64,000 bases of DNA. It comes from Gordionus sp. m RMFG-2023. Its lineage: Eukaryota > Nematomorpha > Gordioida > Chordodea > Parachordodidae. Every line of letters starts with the position of its first letter. The stretch's first letter is position 1. The DNA lies in the NCBI RefSeq assembly GCF_954871325.1, contig NC_088777.1, positions 36,681,366-36,745,365 on the forward strand. The letters are read 5' to 3'. Position numbers and translations under genes: made by a program. This document shows positions 1-26,687 of this stretch, piece after piece. The notes under the pieces were generated by a model that worked only from the letters and a program-made list of their open reading frames with translations, made no database searches and was not told the DNA's origin.

Positions 1-57
1 GTATTAATAAAGTATTATAATAATATTTAATGTTCGATAATATTTTATTTTATATAG

Positions 58-924
58 CACATCCAGGCTATCAAGGATTTGGGGAAGAAAATTTTTGGAG
101 AAGAAAATTTTAATATAACTATTGATGATTGTGAATTTTTGAAGCATCTCGAAATATTTTTATATCCATTTTATAAAATTACATGCGAAATATGTACAGA
201 AAAGTCCCCTACAATTGGAATGGCCATTCTATATATAGATAAAATTTATAGAACGTTAGATAGGCATGCTGCTTATCATCAAATTGAGGCTATTAAAATG
301 GCCTCATTGAAGATGCTAGATAAATGCACTATATATATATCGCATATGACGACATTTGAAAACTATGTAAGTAGTTTTCTTGATCCAAGGATCAAAAAAA
401 ATTTTCTACCGAGTTTTATTAATACAATTGGATACTATGAAAGATTGAAGATTTTGTATAGTACGTATCAAGCACCTTCTTCTCACCAATACCATTTCGA
501 GGAGACCGAATCAAATTTGATGTCGGTAAATATTTTGAATGAGTTAAGAAGGTAAATATAGAAATTAATACTAATTATTTATATATAATCGTTCATATTT
601 TATTTTAGAGATGCCTATATTGTGCTTGATCCTGCTTTAGAAGAGATTGAGGATTATTTGTCGGATCCAGTAGCAAAGACAACAGTGGATGTTCTTAGCT
701 GGTGGTCTGGAAATGCCAAGAGATTTCCAAAATTATCGAATATGGCTAGAGATTATTTAGGGCAACAAACAACATCTGTTGCCAGCGAAAGAGTATTTTC
801 TAGAGCTGCCGATACCTTGACGAACAAACGAAATAGAATGTCCTCTTCAACTCTTAAACAATGCCTGTCGCTAAATTCATGGGACATAAATATATTAAAT
901 TTAAAGGAAGGCCTTTGGAAATAA
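58..924 (+). CDS. hAT transposase, C-terminal part (5' end outside the window)
   Basis: Two open exons, 58-551 and 609-924, are joined by a 57-bp GT-AG intron (552-608). A TATATAG acceptor opens the first exon, so the gene continues to the left of the window. The first exon gives the helical catalytic-core region (for example SSFLDPRIKKNF). The second gives the hAT dimerisation domain: LSWWSGNAKRFPKLSNMARD, then TSVASERVFSRAADTLTNKR and a final LKQCLSLNSWD block. This SVASERVFS form is typical of Ac/Tam3-like hAT transposases with a BED finger. The stop is at 922-924 and an AATAAA signal lies at 982. No stop or frameshift interrupts the visible part, so the element is young, under selection or domesticated; the missing N-terminus prevents choosing between these. 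Confidence 0.88.
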
Positions 925-1453
925 TTTTTTAGCATATTTTATTTATACATTATTATAGTTTAAAGTGTATGTTATTTTATAAATAAAGATTATAGTAAAA
1001 AAAATGCGTCCTTATTTTTTTTTTAATTTATAAATTAGTTTTATCAAAGTCAGATATAAAATATATGTTTTAACTAAATGGTCTTTAATAAACAAAATTA
1101 TATATACAGGGATTTTGTAATAAACTAAACTAGCAAAAATAATTATCAAAAATGAGAAGAAAAAATAGATAAATGTTCAAAAAAATAAAGATTAAAAATG
1201 ACCAGATTGAAAAGGTTAAAATATATGCAAAAGATTAAAATGTATAAATCATAAAAAGAATATTATATCTGTATGTATGATGAAAAAAAACGTAAATTGT
1301 TAAAAAAATGGACCTAAATTTATAAATTGAGAGAAGATATAGTAAGAAAAATAAAAGTAAAGAAAATCGCAAAAATTTAGAAATAAACTTAAAAAATAAA
1401 TAAAAGTTTTAGAAAAATTAAAAAAATATTATGATTTTCTTATTTAGAATGGG
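925..1453. other. A/G-rich flank, no gene seen
   Basis: A+T-rich sequence with a long purine-biased stretch (about 1140-1440). It resembles, in texture only, the purine-rich part of the MULE at 13270-13440. No coding region or clear transposon end was found; the 3' end of the preceding hAT should lie here. Confidence 0.4.
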
Positions 1454-4365
1454 AAACCCTGTATCTAGGTTACATTTTCACTAAAATTTCATTTAAATAT
1501 GTTAGCAATGCTTATTTTAGCCCATTTACATCAAAAAAATTCGAAAAACTTTAAAAACAACGATTATGACAATTGTCACTTATCAAGGGTACATTTTCAC
1601 TAAAATTTCATTTAAACATGTTAGCAATGCTTATTTTAGCCCATTTACATCAAAAAAATACAAAAAACTTTAAAAACAACGATTATGACAATTGTCACTT
1701 ATCAAGGGTACATTTTCACTAAAATTTCATTTAAACATGTTAGCAATGCTTATTTTAGCCCATTTACATCAAAAAATTCGAAAAACTTTAAAAACAACGA
1801 TTATGACAATTGTCACTTATCAAGGGTATGCATTTTCACTAAAATTTCATTTAAACATGTTAGCAATGCTTATTTTAGCCCATTTACATCAAAAAAATTC
1901 GGAAAACTTTTAAAAACAACGATTAGTCGACAATTGTCACTTATCAAGGGTACATTTTCACTAAAATTTCATTTAAACATGTTAGCAATGCTTATTTTAG
2001 CCCATTTAATCAAAAAATTACATCAAAAAAATTCGAAAAAACATGTTAGCAATGCTTATTTTAGCCCATTTACATCAAAAAAATTCGAAAAACTTTAAAA
2101 ACAACGATTATGACAATTGTCACTTATCAAGGGTACATTTTCACTAAAATTTCATTTAAACATGTTAGCAATGCTTATTTTAGCCCATTTACATCAAAAA
2201 AATTCGAAAAACTTTAAAAACAACGATTATGACAATTGTCACTTATCAAGGGTACATTTTCACTAAAATTTCATTTAAACATGTTAGCAATGCTTATTTT
2301 AGCCCATTTACATCAAAAAAATTCGAAAAACTTTAAAAACAACGATTATGACAATTGTCACTTATCAAGGGTACATTTTCACTAAAATTTCATTTAAACA
2401 TGTTAGCAATGCTTATTTTAGCCCATTTACATCAAAAAAATTCGAAAAACTTTAAAAACAACGATTATGACAATTGTCACTTATCTTGGGTACATTTTCA
2501 CTAAAATTTCATTTAAACATGTTAGCAATGCTTATTTTAGCCCATTTACATCAAAAAAATACAAAAAACTTTAAAAACAACGATTATGACAATTGTCACT
2601 TATCAAGGGTACATTTTCACTAAAATTTCATTTAAACATGTTAGCAATGCTTATTTTAGCCCATTCACGTCAAAAAAATTCGAAAAACTTTAAAAACAAC
2701 GATTATGACAATTGTCACTTATCAAGGGTACATTTTCACTAAAATTTCATTTAAACATGTTAGCAATGCTTATTTTAGCCCATTTACATCAAAAAAATAC
2801 GAAAAACTTTAAAAACAACGATTATGACAATTGTCACTTATCTAGGGTACATCTTCACTAAAATTTCATTTAAACATGTTAGCAATGCTTATTTTAGCCC
2901 ATTTACATCAAAAAAATTCGAAAAACTTTAAAAACAACGATTATGACAATTGTCACTTATTTATGGGTACATTTTCACTAAAATTTTATTTAAACATGTT
3001 AGCAATGCTTATTTTAGCCCATTTACATCAAAAACACGAAAAACTTTAAAAACAACGATTATGACAATTGTCACTTATCTTGGGTACATTTTCACTAAAA
3101 TTTCATTTAAACATGTTAGCAATGCTTATTTTAGCCCATTTACATCAAAAAAATTCGAAAAACTTTAAAAACAACGATTATGACAATTGTCACTTATCAA
3201 GGGTACATTTTCACTAAAATTTCATTTAAACATGTTAGCAATGCTTATTTTAGCCCATTTACATCAAAAAAATTCGAAAAACTTTAAAAACAACGATTAT
3301 GACAATTGTCACTTATCAAGGGTACATTTTCACTAAAATTTCATTTAAACATGTTAGCAATGCTTATTTTAGCCCATTTACATCAAAAAAATTCGAAAAA
3401 CTTTAAAAACAACGATTATGACAATTGTCACTTATCTTGGGTACATTTTCACTAAAATTTCATTTAAACATGTTAGCAATGCTTATTTTAGCCCATTTAC
3501 ATCAAAAAAATTCGAAAAACTTTAAAAACAACGATTATGACAATTGTCACTTATCAAGGGTACATTTTCACTAAAATTTCATTTAAACATGTTAGCAATG
3601 CTTATTTTAGCCCATTTACATCAAAAAAATTCGAAAAACTTTAAAAACAACGATTATGACAATTGTCACTTATCTTGGGTACATTTTCACTAAAATTTCA
3701 TTTAAACATGTTAGCAATGCTTATTTTAGCCCATTTACATCAAAAAAATTCGAAAAACTTTAAAGACAACGATTATGACAATTGTCACTTATCAAGGGTA
3801 CATTTTCACTAAAATTTCATTTAAACATGTTAGCAATGCTTATTTTAGCCCATTTACGTCAAAAAAATTCGAAAAACTTTAAAAACAACGATTATGACAA
3901 TTGTCACTTATCAAGGGTACATTTTCACTAAAATTTCATTTAAACATGTTAGCAATGCTTATTTTAGCCCATTTACATCAAAAAAATTCGAAAAACTTTA
4001 AAAACAACGATTATGACAATTGTCACTTATCTTGGGTACATCTTCACTAAAATTTCATTTAAACATGTTAGAAATGCTTATTTTAGCCCATTTACATCAA
4101 AAAAATACAAAAAACTTTAAAAACAACGATTATGACAATTGTCACTTATCAAGGGTACATTTTCACTAAAATTTCATTTAAACATGTTAGCAATGCTTAT
4201 TTTAGCCCATTTACATCAAAAAAATTCGAAAAACTTTAAAAACAACGATTATGACAATTGTCATTTATCAATGGTACATCTTCACTAAAATTTTATTTAA
4301 ACATGTTAGCCTTAGCAATACTTATTTTAACCCATTTATGCCAAAAAAATACGAAAAACTAAAAC
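1454..4365. repeat. 119-bp tandem satellite, about 24 units
   Basis: The landmark GTTAGCAATGCTTATTTTAG recurs at 1501, 1620, 1739 and so on to 4304, every 119 bp with small indels. Units are nearly identical in the middle and drift at both edges (1454-1560 and 4250-4365). One unit near 1995-2060 carries an internal partial duplication. Each unit has the perfect palindrome GACAATTGTC. The junction that follows exists in two main forms, TATCAAGGG and TATCTTGGG. The period is not a multiple of three, so the long frames read through the array in several phases are by-products of the repeat. Confidence 0.97.
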
Positions 4366-4455
4366 AACATATTCTTATTATAATTTTGTTCACATTAATC
4401 ATTTCCCCAAAATTTAGCAATTTACCAGATTTTATAAAAAAACAAAAAAATTGAG

Positions 4456-4612
4456 CAGACCCAACGAGCCGACTAAGCGAGCCGACTAAATGAGCCGACC
4501 AATGCGGCTCATTTAGTCGACTCGAGTCAAACTCGTTTTATCGACTAGAAACTAGGCTTGAGTCGCAGCTAAGTCGACTCGGCTTAGCCGTTTAACAACA
4601 CTACCATCCATA
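4456..4612. repeat. Palindromic MITE with GAGCCGACTAA sub-repeats
   Basis: GAGCCGACTAA-like units occur three times in a row (4467-4500), followed by inverted forms (CGGCTCATTTAGTCGACTCG). The right end reads GCCGTTTAACAACACTA, the same end as the MITEs at 10271, 54786 and 57452. It looks like a small non-autonomous hAT-type element; the left end is unclear. Confidence 0.55.
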
Positions 4613-4692
4613 ACTTAATGCATTTGGTTAGTGCAGGGTGATTAACAACACTACCATCCATAACTTAATGCATTTGGTTAGTGCAGGGTGAT
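4593..4692. repeat. Exact 50-bp tandem duplication
   Basis: 4593-4642 and 4643-4692 are identical, each starting TAACAACACTACCATCCATA. The first copy includes the last bases of the preceding MITE, so the duplication arose after that insertion. Confidence 0.93.
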
Positions 4693-4905
4693 GAATTCTA
4701 GAAATGGTAGGAGAATCCTTAATAGCTTTCTCGACATCTGTTGTGATAATAAAGCTTATCGTATGGCATAGACAACGAATGTGCTAAGGAAATGATATAG
4801 ATGCTTCTTTAGATCCTTAAATGTAAACAAATATATAATTTATTTAAATAAAATCTTTTATTAAATTTTCGATATCATTATAAATTTTGCAATAAAGGAA
4901 GTATT

Positions 4906-5166
4906 AAATAATACTTTCAATGACTTCGAATTCCATACATTCATCTTCATTAAATTCAAAATCATTCTCCACATCTTCTTTCATAGAATATCCAAACTGC
5001 TTAAAAGCTTTGATAAAATTAAATCCGTTGTCTGTCACAATTGCAATAATTTTTTCATCAATTCCAAAGTCACAATGGATTTCATCAACTAACTGCTATT
5101 TTATAATATGTGTGGCTTCTCAAAAATCTTCTTACAACAAGGGCCCGAGATTGTCTTTGTAAACTA
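4906..5166 (-). pseudogene. hAT transposase fragment
   Basis: On the - strand this stretch reads EIHCDFGIDEKIIAIVTDNG, then FNFIKAFKQFGYSMKED and an acidic run (VENDFEFNEDECMEFE). The IVTDNGxNFIKAFK segment is the conserved block around the second catalytic Asp of hAT transposases with BED fingers. The frame closes soon on both sides and no intact N- or C-terminal domain follows, so this is a relic. A hAT-type end (GGGTTGGGCAGTATCGAGG on the - strand, 5899-5917) may be its 5' terminus. Confidence 0.7.
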
Positions 5167-5925
5167 ACTTTTGAGAGCTTATTTATAAATTTATTTAATT
5201 GAATTTTTAAATAAAATAGCACACGATTTTATTACCCAGTTACAAGAATCCAAGAAAGCTTTTAGTCCTTTTCATAGATGATTTTTATATGCCATTTTAA
5301 TATAAAAATTTATTTTAATATGGACTATGAAATGATAATGAATATTATTATAAATTATAAATGTAATTTATAATAAATTTATAAATTATACTTTTAGATG
5401 CTTGACAAAATTAAATCAGAGGAACTTATAGATTTGTGGCATTCTTTACTTTCTGGAGTAATTCTAATATTATATTAGTAGATTCATGTTGAGTGACTTG
5501 AAAAAAATTCCCATTTAAAATACTTAATTTAAATTTATAATTATATTCTTCTGCATGAATGATCAGACGAAGATAAAGATATTATTCTATCTTATTCTTC
5601 AATCATTATTTAAAATAGATGGATTTAAAACGATTCAAAAATATGGTATATTTGCAAATTGCTATATGACGACCAGCGTCATATATTATACATTATCTTA
5701 AAATATCTTCAGATTAAATTTTTCATATAAATTTTAAAATAATATCATTAAATTTTAATATTATTTAAATTAACTAATATAAATTTATTTTAAAGTATCT
5801 GCATCTTTTTAAATACAAAGTTTGATTAAGATACAGATACTTTTAAATAATTTGTATCTTAGATACAAGATATTTCCAATTTTAGAAAGATACAAATATC
5901 CTCGATACTGCCCAACCCTATTATA
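5167..5925 (-). mobile_element. Degraded remainder of the same hAT, with a possible terminus
   Basis: No open reading frame is left. From 5790 to 5917 short GTATCT/AGATAC units recur, ending in CCTCGATACTGCCCAACCCT at 5897-5916. That form is common at hAT and MITE ends. The opposite end and a target duplication were not found. Confidence 0.4.
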
Positions 5926-7684
5926 TAGTGCATCATCAAGATTATTATTTTAAGAAATCTCTTTTAAACATTCTTCATGTCTCAACCACGATCAAATAAC
6001 ACTATACTATACAAAATGAAAGAAAAGAATGGTTAACGATGAAAATATGTAAGATTTCTATATGTAAGTAGTCAGGGAGACATATTTTTTAATAAAAGAA
6101 GGTTACAAAATATATTTATTTCTCTATACTACTAAAGTTTCAAATTTACAACATATATATTATACAATAAAAATTGAATAATGATTAATATAAATAATAT
6201 TCCAAGGTTTTTTTAATTCTCTATAATGTGCAAATTAAATTGAATATACGATTAGTTCAAATTGAATATATTTAAAAGATAAGTGTGAATGAACTAAAAA
6301 AATTTAACTTATAAATACTGTTATGAATAGATATAATTTCTTTTATCGATTATTTTTTTTTGTATTTATTCTACGAATTATTATTATTTTATTTTCATCA
6401 TTTGATTCTCGGAATTATTATTTATTTTTAATTTTTTCCTTTACATATTTATCGATTTTTTCTAGGAAATACTTTTTTTTATATATTTTCAAAAAGATGT
6501 GTATATTGAAGAAAAAAAAGATATATGATGTGATTATTATTATGTGATTATGAATTAAAAAATAATAAATTTATATGAAAAAAAGAGAACTTCTTGATAC
6601 ATTAAAATAAAAAAAGGGATAATAAAATCAATGATATATATAACATTGAATAAAATATAACAGCGGTCAAACCCTACAGTGCCAACGCCGAATTTAACAA
6701 CAATTACTATCTAATGGCCACATATATAATTAAACAGTATTTTGATTTATTAAAATTTCTATTATATAACAAATCTAAACCAATATCAAATTATTGCTAA
6801 ACCTCGAAAAGTAAATAAAACAAAGTTATACTAAAAATCGTTTGAAATGTACAAAAATACGTAAATACGCAAAAATAAGCAAAATGACGAAACACAAAAA
6901 AAATCAATAAATGGTATTTTTAATAAAATATTTTTTGCGCTCCCCTTAAAAAATTTCCACCGGCCAATGATATATATATCATTGCCATCGGCACCCTGAG
7001 ATGTTAATCATAAATAGTGGCTGAATTTATTCCGAAACTCTAATTATACCACTGGATGCAGAGCTGTCTCCCGGACCTAAATATCTAACTTTTGTTTACC
7101 GAACACCCTTTGAAAAACTCCAAAATTAAGTAAAACCCCTAAGTAAAAAGAAAACACAAAAAACATATGTGGACCTTAAAAGCATTTAAATCAAAACAAA
7201 AGAAAACTTTATTTAATTTTTATGCATTTACAATAAGACAAAAGAAGGTGAAAAGAAAAACTTAATTTTATTTTATGTGACAAGAAAAAAAAAAGAAGGG
7301 GCAAAAGAGAAAAATAAAACTTATCCTACCCACATTAAAGCAGCCTGCCTACCCCTACCCCCCTCAAAAAATAGGATGCAAATTGTTCCTACCCCTCCTG
7401 CTCATGTAGACGCTGGTTACAATAGAATAGAATAATGAATATTTAGTTTTGAATATATTTGAAATGAATAAATACCTCACCAACCATATATTCCAATATT
7501 GAAACCAATGTATGTCATTGATTGAAACACAAAATTTGTAATCAAATATACAGCATTGTTTATCAAAAAATTTAAAACACCGAAAGCACTAACAGTTATA
7601 CTTATACCTGATAACCCTGTTTGGAAAACAGTATAATTAGTTGGGTGAATAATATTCTTTCACACATAAAAAAAATTCAAAATA
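5926..7684. other. Upstream region of NDUFS7, no gene seen
   Basis: Low-complexity A+T-rich DNA. A phenylalanine/isoleucine-rich frame at 6323-6547 is compositional. Two inverted GC-richer patches (ACAGTGCCAACGCCGAA near 6679 and CATTGCCATCGGCACCCTG near 6982) may be the ends of a short MITE, but no target duplication was found. A C-rich patch lies at 7320-7420. Confidence 0.4.
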
Positions 7685-21377
<13,693 letters not shown>

Positions 21378-22609
21378 AGAATCATTTTCTTTGAAAATAC
21401 CCCAAATATTAAATTAAATAAAACGAAGAAAATATTTATATTATAATCCTTTATAGGCTGATAATTTTTTAAACACCAATAAAATTTATTCCTTCTACGC
21501 ACAAAACGCATATTTTGATATTAGATATTATTAATATTTCCATATCTGCATATGTATCACAATTTATATACATTAATAATATTACATGTTATGGATTGAA
21601 AATTGTTTGACCCCTTAGTTTTAGATTATATATTATATTATCTATTTACAGTGAAATAAATAAATTAGTATGATTCTCTGGATAAAAATATTATATAATG
21701 ATAATTTTTATAGACACACCAATACCAGGTGTTATCCATCTGGCCATGCCTCTAGTACTGGCCAATACCAATATTAAATTATTTTTGATCTTTATTTAAT
21801 GAATCTTATTATTTATTAACTTTTCTATAATTTTTTTATTTTCGCTGGTTTGCGTCTTTCTGAATACGCCTAACCCTGAATTCATAATTAGCGCGAATTA
21901 GCTGCAAGTATACAATATGCTATGTTTTTATATTCTTTACCGCGTCGCGCTCAATGTGAATTCAGAGTAGTAAAATATAACATTTATAGTTCACGCCGAA
22001 AAAATATTCATGGTGATAATAATGAAAAATTATTTTTTATTAAAAAGAATCTACCTGTTTTAAAATTCATAATTAATTAGTAATATAAAATATAATAACA
22101 TTATTTATTAAATTTAAAAAAAATATTGTTTCGATTTGGAAAGTGTGGTGGCATCAGAAATTCCTATCAATTTATACAACTAGGCGGACCAAGGATATTG
22201 ATGAATTTTGATATATCGTATACAGGTAATGAAAATATAAATGAAATTCCCCTATACGACAGAACAAGGGCATGTTTAAATCTTAAGATTAAATCGCCCT
22301 AAATAAAGTCATATAAATAATGTGTTAAATAAAAATATAGTCTGAAATTTTTCTCCCAAAATCGTCTAGAATTAATTTAAGTTTATTATTTCGTAATAAA
22401 ATTATAAGTTTTTTTTAAAAAACATAATGCAAAAAAGAATATCTGTTAGAGCTCATCATTTTCAGAGAGATTATAACATACAAATTTGCTAATTTTTTAA
22501 ATATCTTGAAAGTTCAGTTGTAAACTTCCCAATTTTCACCAGGTTCGATCTACAGCACGGAATAAATTTATCGAAATCAATTTCTTAGGCACCTTAGTTT
22601 AGAAAAGAG
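21378..22609. other. Intergenic, no gene seen
   Basis: A+T-rich spacer between NDUFS7 and a hAT. GC-richer patches lie at 21845-21960 (TACCGCGTCGCGCTC) and 22174-22195 (AACTAGGCGGACC, see the SINE-like fragment at 14690). Confidence 0.5.
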
Positions 22610-24251
22610 CAAAGTTGTTAAACCCTACTTTTAAAAGTAGCGCGCTACCGCTATCGCTACCTATCAAAAAAAGTAGCGTGCTCTTAGCTACTATTTTTTA
22701 AAAGTAGCTTTGGCTACTTTTTATAAAAAAAATTTAGAAATAAATTGGTTTTATTTTTTGCTTATAACATAATTGCATAGTATATAATATATCAAAATCA
22801 ACAGTAACAAATATTTACACATAGTTAGTTTTTATTATAAAAATATTTATGTAAAAAAACTATAATTTATGTAATAAAAATAATTATTTATGGTAATATT
22901 CAATTATTTATTTTGTTTCTATATTATCATCCCCAAGTCTAAAGCGACGACGAAAAAGTATAAGTTACGCCTTATTAAATAATCTCTCAACACTAGCACT
23001 TGAGCGCAAGGTAGTTTTTAATTTTATAATACTTTTAATCTAAGAAAAATTATCAAAATTACTTATTTGTATTTTTAGATTTAAAAAATGCGTCTAGAGG
23101 ATTTTGAATTATATCAGCATCCTTTATTTCCAAAAAATATTCAATGAAAGTCATTTTTATGGTTCTAATTAGGACATCTGTCTGCTATCTCAATAAGTCA
23201 ATGACATATATAATACCTAGACTGACGATTCATTCATTAAAATGCATTTTTAAGTGTCGTTAAAAGCAAATCAGCTGGACCTGCCATTTTGGTAACACAT
23301 AGAGTAATTATTCTCATGTTAAAAACTACTATAAAATTGATAACTTGCTTCCTTATTATCTCGATGATCCGATAATTCTTTAATAAAGTTTGCAACAGAT
23401 ATAGGAATAAATTAGGCTCTCGTTTAAAATTTTAATAATGATTAATGTAACCAAGATGGCGTCTCCAGCTGATTTGCATTGATGTACACTTTTAATGAAT
23501 GAATTGTCAGTCTAGGTATTATATATGTCATTGCAATAAGTAGTGTCTGACAACAAAAATTGTTGTTCCAGAGGATAGTTTTAATCATCATAGTAAATGA
23601 TGGCTTATGGCTGAATTGTATCAATTATAAAATAGACAATAACTTTATCAGCTAGTTTCTGAGAAATATTGGCATGTGCAATATTTATTGTTAATCAATT
23701 TAGCTTGAATTCAATTGGTCTCTTTGAATGTAGTCTCCCCTATAACAAAATTATTAAGATGTTTTCTATCTCTTTAAAACTGTTGGCATAAAAATTCTTA
23801 CAAAATAAAAATACCATTAGAATTTAAAAATAACAATTGCCTTTAGGTGTTTTTTGAGATAGCTACATTAAGGATATATTTTTTTTACAGTTTGATCAAA
23901 TAAATTTCCACCTTTTGTTTTACATTAATTTGAAAATATTTTCAAATTTGAATGGAAAATTTGTATTATTGTTATCAAGAACATTTTACTCCAGGGTTCC
24001 TATCAATAATAATTTACACCAGATGATTTAGGTTTATATTACAAATTGAAAATATAAACTACAAATTGAAAATATAAATTACAATTTCAAAATTAAATAA
24101 TTAATTATGATATTATATTTAAATTTTCATGTTTATTTACATTCATTATTTTTAAAAAGTAGCGCGTTAAAAAAATAAATAATTGGAAAAAAGTAGCGCG
24201 CTATTAGCTATAGCTACCAAAAAAGATAGCGCGCTACACTTAACAACTCTA
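22610..24251 (-). mobile_element. hAT derivative, GTAGCGCGCTAC family, copy 1
   Basis: 1642 bp, flanked by the perfect 8-bp duplication GAAAAGAG (22602-22609 and 24252-24259). The ends are CAAAGTTGTTAA and, in reverse complement, TAGAGTTGTTAA. Subterminal clusters of GTAGCGCGCTA and CTATCGCTAC stand inside both ends. The - strand near 22990-22930 reads SASVERLFNKA, a stop, then RFRLGDDNIE: the hAT dimerisation motif. Remnants of an upstream block (KPSFTMMIKTILW) lie at about 23600. Most of the catalytic domain is absent. Confidence 0.9.
23178..23545. repeat. Inverted duplication inside hAT copy 1
   Basis: The segment 23178-23300 (with CATATATAATACCTAGACTG) reappears inverted at about 23438-23545, with a spacer of about 130 bp. 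Copy 2 at 26390 does not show this arrangement, so it arose in this copy or its own lineage. Confidence 0.82.
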
Positions 24252-24411
24252 GAAAAGAGAGTAGGGTTAAAAAGTTAGTGAAATATTAATTGGTTATGGT
24301 TAGTTTCCAATAAAAATTAGTTTATTAAAACTTAGTAATTATAAAATAAATTTGAATCCTGAACAAGTTTAATCATAGTTCAATTACCAAACTTTTAGTA
24401 TTTTATAATAT
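24252..24411. other. Short spacer, no feature seen
   Basis: Target duplication of the preceding hAT followed by A+T-rich sequence. Confidence 0.5.
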
Positions 24412-24733
24412 ATAGGCGTGGCCAAGATTTTATTATTAGGTTGATTTTTTTCCTACAAATTTTATTGGAGATTTTTAAGATAACCTATTGTAGACCTTTG
24501 GTTATGTTACATTTTATATATAATTTTTTCCAAAAAATTAGAAATTTTAATCATTATTTGCAAAAATTATAAATGATTTAATTTCTTAAATAATCGTTTA
24601 CAGTGTTATTTATATACATTTATGGGGGTATGTAGGGGAGGGATTTTTATTGGCTAATAATGATTTAACGAGAACATGCAAATTCTGAAGGGAGGGGATT
24701 TTAGCCCTCCATCCCTCTAGCCACGCCTATGTT
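24412..24733. repeat. MITE with TAGGCGTGGC ends
   Basis: Left end ATAGGCGTGGCCAAGATTTT, right end (reverse complement) CATAGGCGTGGCTAGAGGGA. The flanks TATAATAT and TTATATAT match at six of eight positions. Related ends occur at 42949-43310 and 44858. No coding capacity. Confidence 0.7.
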
Positions 24734-26389
24734 ATATATAATATTTTTATCTAAAAACATGTATTTAAATTTGATAGATAGATATTACAATAATTGTTCT
24801 CAGATTTTATAACAAAATTTTTCAGAATATATTTGAATCCTACAACAGCATTGTAATTTTTAATATTTAAAACTTATAGATGCAAAAGGCTTTCAAATTG
24901 AAAATAATACCAAACATCAAATTCATATTTAAAATAGCTCTTAGCATTCCCAATAAGATAACAATAATATATGACATTAAGAATCTAGATAAGAATGCTA
25001 TATTTTTACTTGGCCAAAATACTATATCAGAACAGGGTACACTAATTTTTTAGAAAAAAACAACTGTAATCTCCTAAGCAAGGAAGACTCGTTGATGAAA
25101 CCATTATATCTAGAGAAATAATGTGAACCGTTAAATTTTTGAACCAGTAATAAGGTAAAAGACTAGACCCTTCGAACCAAAGCGGCCAAGGGTGCTGGGT
25201 TTTAACTAGATAAAAAGATTATTATGAGGTAGATTGGAATATATATTGATTTTATTGATGGTCGATATTGAAATGTGGGGTAAAAATATTATCACAGAAA
25301 AATTCCATTAAGATTTTCCCACCTATTAGAGTAGAAAATTTTGTTTTGACACTACTAATAGATAAAATATTATTTATGTCAATGATAAATCTAGGAAGAT
25401 TAGATACATTTATATAACATTTATATAAAGGTGGGACACCCTGGAGTTAGGAAGACATCTCTATATATCAGAAATGGCAGATCAATCCCTTCATTTGGAA
25501 TAGTGATACTAAAATGAAAACATCTTTAGGATTTCTGAACTACATCCAACTTCTAACTCATCAAACCATTTTCGGTTTGAGCTTGCCATGCTCATCACAG
25601 GCATCGACTCAATAATCTTGTTCATTTTTTACAATATATTTTCGCATGGGCAGCTCCTTATCCATACCTTCTATATTATCAAGTTTATCCTTTCATTTCT
25701 CTATCCTTCAAACTCACCAGATAAATTACTGGGAAAATATAAATAAAAAGAACAATATTTCGAATTTTACAATAATATATATTTTAATTAAGCATTTTTA
25801 TAAAAGCAGAATGGGCAATCACTTCAACAATCCATCGTCTTTGTTTACGTTTCTAATTGAAAATATTGTTTTGCAAATTAAAAATAGCATTTTCTTTTAT
25901 TCCTTTTACATTTACAGAAAAGTCTTATTATCAACCATTATGATCAGTCTACACAACCATTCAAACTTAACATGAACCAAACCATCAAAACGGTATTAAA
26001 AGTTATTTTGAGTACCTAAACCTTGAACCAATTCTTATTGACCAAGAAATGTCTGTAAAAAAGGTTTAATATTTTAATTTAATCTGAAGCCTAACTATTT
26101 TAAATTAAAAATTAGGCGAGGCAGTTTAATGGGTATTGTTTTATTTTTTTAATCATTTATTAAGCGGATTTATATTTCAACTTAAAAATATGATTTTGCC
26201 CGTAATATATACCAATATATGTAGAATATCTACCAATAAATTTTAAAGAAATTGTATTGAGAATATTTGGAAAATAGATAGATGACAGACTTTCTATCTG
26301 TTTCTAATGTACAATAAAGGCTAATTAATATTTAATATATCATCTTCTTATACCACAATTTTAATAAACAAGTTAATACCATAGTTGGT
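24734..26389. other. Intergenic, no gene assigned
   Basis: Mostly A+T-rich. 25430-25980 is less biased and has a 109-codon + strand frame at 25646-25975 (starts MGSSLSIPSILSSLSFHFS) that matches nothing I know. No transposon end was recognised. Confidence 0.4.
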
Positions 26390-26687
26390 AAACGCTACCT
26401 TTAAAAGTAGCGCGCTACCGCTATCGCTATTTTTTTAAAAAGTAGCGCGCTACCGCTATCACTATTTGTCAAAAAAGTAGCTCGCTATTAGCGATTATTT
26501 TTTAAAAGTAGCTTTAACTACTTTTTATAAAAAAAATTTACAAACAAATTTTTTATTTTTTACTTATAATGTATTGTATAGTAAATATATAAAAATCAAC
26601 ATTTATAAATATTAAAATATAGTTAGTTTTGATTATAAAAAAATTTATGTAATAAAAATAAATATTTATGGTATAATTTGTTGCATT

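Noticed and set aside
1454-4365. Regular array that might be taken for a CRISPR-like locus
   Set aside because: The units are repeated in full with no unique spacers and lie in a eukaryotic genome, so it is a satellite.
1685-4454. Several long frames reading HVSNAYFSPFTSK or LNMLAMLILAHL repeatedly
   Set aside because: They are translations of the 119-bp satellite in different phases; the period is not a multiple of three and no start, splice or family evidence exists.
6323-6547. Hydrophobic Phe/Ile-rich frame
   Set aside because: Composition follows from T-rich low-complexity DNA.
6679-7000. Inverted GC-rich patches as MITE ends
   Set aside because: Only partial similarity between the ends and no 8-bp duplication.
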